64,000 nucleotides of DNA, taken from assembly GCA_948567375.1 (NCBI GenBank), contig OX419761.1:37982243-38046242 (forward strand), given 5' to 3'. Shown piece by piece: positions 61,600 to 64,000 of this stretch. The notes under the pieces were generated by a model that saw nothing but the letters and a program-made list of their open reading frames with translations, had not been told where the DNA came from and searched no databases. The stretch's first letter is position 1. Every line of letters begins with the position of its first letter. Made by a program: the position numbers and the translations under genes. This DNA comes from Lunularia cruciata (lineage: Eukaryota; Streptophyta; Marchantiopsida; Lunulariales; Lunulariaceae).

Positions 61600-64000
61600 C
61601 GACCTATGCAAGCTTACTTCACTTGCAAGGTATGATATCTAATCGGGGTTGTAGGATTTTGGTTGATTTTGGAAGTTGAGAGAATTGATGTCTATGCAAG
61701 TAGTAAAGGAATTGGGTATTCCTATCAAGCCAGTGTTTGGAAGTAGTTTGATGATGGCGGATGGTAAAAAGGGTTCTGCATTCTACACCTCGCATCTTGT
61801 TACCTTCAAGATTGGGAAGGAGTATTTGGAGTGTATGAGGTTTGTAGTGGCACCTCTACACTATGATATCATTTTGGGTCTACCTTGGCTTGAACATCAT
61901 AAGGTTCAATTCAATTGGACCCAACGACAAATTCAAGTACAACACCAAGGTAGGAATTTCCGATTAGGTTGTCTGGCACCTCTGAGTAAGACACCTAAGA
62001 ATAGTCAGTCCCAAGATGGGAAGTTTGTCGAGAAGGTAGCCATAGAGCAAATCTGGAAGGGAGATGAGTCCCAAGATGGGAAGTTTACCAAGAAGGCAAC
62101 CATGGAGCAAGCTTGGAAGAGAGATGAGTCCTTGGAAGGGAAGTTTGTTGATGAAGCAACCATAGAGCAAACTTTGGAGGAAGATAAGTATGTATTCGTG
62201 GTGTGGATCAAGCCGATTGCACAAGAACAATCTGAGGAGGGCCAAGAGCCTCATCAAGCAATGGTTGATTGGATAGTTCAAGAGTTTGCAGATGTGTTTC
62301 TGGATGATCTGCCAAAGGGATTACCCTCTGATCGAGGTATGCCCTTCAAGATCAAGTTATTGCCAAGGAGTGCTCTAATGAGTAGACCAATCTATTGGCT
62401 CTCCCCAAAGGAGGTAGAGGAGTTACGAAAAACACTTATAGAGTTGTTGGAGAAAGGATTTCATACAACATAGTACCTCTCCTTGGGCAGCACCGGTACT
62501 ATTTGTTCCAAAGAAGGATGGAGGACTTCATTTCTGTATTGATTACCGTGGGTTCAATAAGCAAACCATGAAGAATGCATATCCCTTGCCTCGGATTGAT
62601 GACTTGCTTGATCAATTAAGTGGAGCATGCTACTTTTCCAAGCTGGATCTTTGTAGCGGCTATTGGCAAATTCCTATTGAAGGAGAGGATGTGCAAAAGA
62701 CTGCCTTTTGTACAAGGTATGGAGATTTCGAGTGGAGAGTTCTACCTTTTGGACTCACTAATGCTCCAACAATCTTCATGGATCAGACACATTGGGTGTT
62801 AGAGGGACTATTAGATCGGTCCATGGTGGTGTTCTTAGATGATATCTTAATCTATAGTAGGACAAAGGCAGAACACGTGAATCATGTGAGAGAAGTCTTA
62901 AGACGACTACGATAGTGGAAATTTTACTACAAGAAGTCAAAGTGTGCTTTTTGGCATAAGGAGGTTACCTTCTTGGGTCATAAGATCTCATCAGAGGGGA
63001 TCAAGATGGAAGAAGAGAAGATCAAGGCCATTATTGATTGGCCTACCCCCAAGGATGCTACAAAAGTATGAGCATTCAATGGATTGGCCAGTTTTTACCG
63101 ACGGTTCATCCACTATTATGCTCACGTGGCTGCACCATTGACTAACCTCTTGGGAAAGAACTCAAGCTTCCAATGGACCACCAAGCATGAAGAAGAAATC
63201 TAGAAGTTAAAGTATATGGTGTCTTCAAGACCCATTCTTCAACCATATGATCCTCAACTACCTTGTGTGGTTGATTTTGATGCTTCTAACTTTACAATTG
63301 GAGCTGTGTTGCAACAAGAATTTCTAGATGGACTACATCCTATTGCCTTTGTGTCTCGCCGACTAAATACAACTGAAAGAAATTACTCTACTCGAGATCG
63401 AGAACAACTTGCAATGATATATGCCACCAAGGTATGGAGGCATTATCTCTTGGGGAAACAAGTGATCATGCAAACTGATCACAAGCCATTGTTGCAGACC
63501 CTACACTTGGAGCACATGAAGAGTCGACATTATCGATGGGAAGAGCAACTCCAATTGTTTGACATCAAACTTGAGTACAAACCGGGTCGGTTCCATGTCA
63601 TCCCTTATGCTCTATCACGACAACCTGATTTGAAGGCTATTCCTCTCATCACGGTGGCAATTACAATGGTGTCCATTGATCCTAAGGTCCATAATGAGTT
63701 TCAATCAGCTCTACAACAAGATCCTTTCTTTCAAATGGTACATGGTCGTCTGACAACATGCAACAAGGAGTACAACACCTTCTCCTTCAAGGAAGGCTTT
63801 TTATTCCATGCAGACCAGATTTGTGTTCCTTCCAAAGGTGATCTTCGACTAGTGCGCCTTCAAGAAGCCCATGATTTACCAATAGTTGGTCACATGGGAG
63901 TGGACAAGACCTTGGGCACCCTCCAACGCCAATGGTGGTGGCCCAACATGACACGAGATGTTCAAGACTTTGTCCGATCATGTGAGAGTTGCCAACGTAA
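61600..64000 (+). pseudogene. Chromovirus pol: protease, reverse transcriptase, RNase H, integrase start
   Basis: Protease tail 61676 onward: VVKELGIPIKPVFG, then YDIILGLPWLEHHKVQFNW. A 30-codon linker follows with three near-identical ~20-residue repeats (DGKF/EGKF ... EQ-W; 62020-62170). Reverse transcriptase: [60 protein letters not shown] and catalytic FLDDILIYS (62833). RNase H: DFDASNFTIGAVLQQE (63274) to FDIKLEYKPGRFHVIPYALS (63560). Integrase zinc finger: H in LQEAHDLPIVGHMGVDKT and C in CESCQR at the window end. A frameshift near 62470 and stops at 62913, 63069 and 63201 inactivate it. Confidence 0.9.
62016..62175 (+). repeat. Triplicated 60-bp coding repeat between protease and reverse transcriptase
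   Basis: Three in-frame units start near 62017, 62077 and 62137, each with GATGAGTCC..., GGGAAGTTT and (A/T)CCATAGAGCAA or CCATGGAGCAA motifs. They encode repeats of the pattern (D/E)GKF-x-x-x-A-x-x-EQ. This is an in-frame expansion in the linker upstream of reverse transcriptase. Confidence 0.8.

Larger units (their letters stand above)
59973..64000 (+). mobile_element. Ty3/gypsy chromovirus G4, 5' LTR to integrase, runs off the window
   Basis: Order on the plus strand: 5' LTR (59973-60373), a tRNA-Met-type primer-binding site, gag (60787 to ~61270), protease (about 61640-61990), reverse transcriptase (about 62270-62940), RNase H (about 63260-63620) and the integrase HHCC zinc domain (about 63840-64000). 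Pol order RT-RH-INT identifies Ty3/gypsy. The 3' part, including any chromodomain and 3' LTR, lies outside the window. Several stops break the polyprotein. Confidence 0.9.

Overview
This window is nuclear DNA from a land plant. The evidence is a plastid-type thioredoxin y with a transit peptide, a plant prolyl 4-hydroxylase, a plastid NSI/GNAT2-like acetyltransferase, plant ankyrin-PGG genes, short exons with GT-AG introns, a nuclear fragment of plastid 16S rRNA, and copia, gypsy and PIF/Harbinger elements. The style (short introns, dense degenerate LTR elements, modest GC) would suit a bryophyte or lycophyte, but the sequence alone does not name the species.

The left 20 kb is gene-bearing. 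A prolyl 4-hydroxylase lies at 1011-2898 (its first exon was not found). A complete five-exon plastid thioredoxin y lies at 5638-8085. A GNAT acetyltransferase lies at 11520-13111 and carries two alternative terminal exons in tandem. A broken ankyrin-repeat gene lies at 15674-17118.

The block from about 10578 to 19490 (copy A) is repeated in the same orientation at about 20961-32845 (copy B). Copy B is decayed. It lacks the acetyltransferase 5' exon and received a 4.7-kb copia element with a 5-bp target duplication. Its acetyltransferase exon 5 has become a near-perfect 59-bp inverted repeat. About 1.5 kb ahead of and inside its ankyrin gene is replaced by 132 bp of plastid 16S rRNA. Copy A is therefore the probable source of function, and copy B is a pseudogene cluster that could still be transcribed into hairpin RNA.

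From 33 kb to the end the window is nested transposable elements: an 86-bp-arm inverted repeat, a compound gypsy 3' end (35.9-39 kb, minus strand), a decayed PIF/Harbinger transposase (39.6-40.5 kb), a nearly intact PIF/Harbinger pair (transposase plus Myb/SANT-like protein, 41.8-44.3 kb), an unidentified repeat field, an open minus-strand frame resembling a retroelement C-terminal domain (47991-48635), a second compound gypsy locus (50-57.5 kb, minus), a third gypsy fragment (57.8-59.97 kb, minus), and a chromovirus on the plus strand (59973 to the window end) inserted into the third. The chromovirus-type LTRs carry arrays of TTCnnGAAnnTTC units matching the heat-shock element consensus upstream of the TATA box.

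None of the transposon polyproteins is intact. The strongest candidates for something undescribed are the exon-derived hairpin at 27596-27715, the HSE-rich LTR family, and the paired terminal exons of the acetyltransferase.
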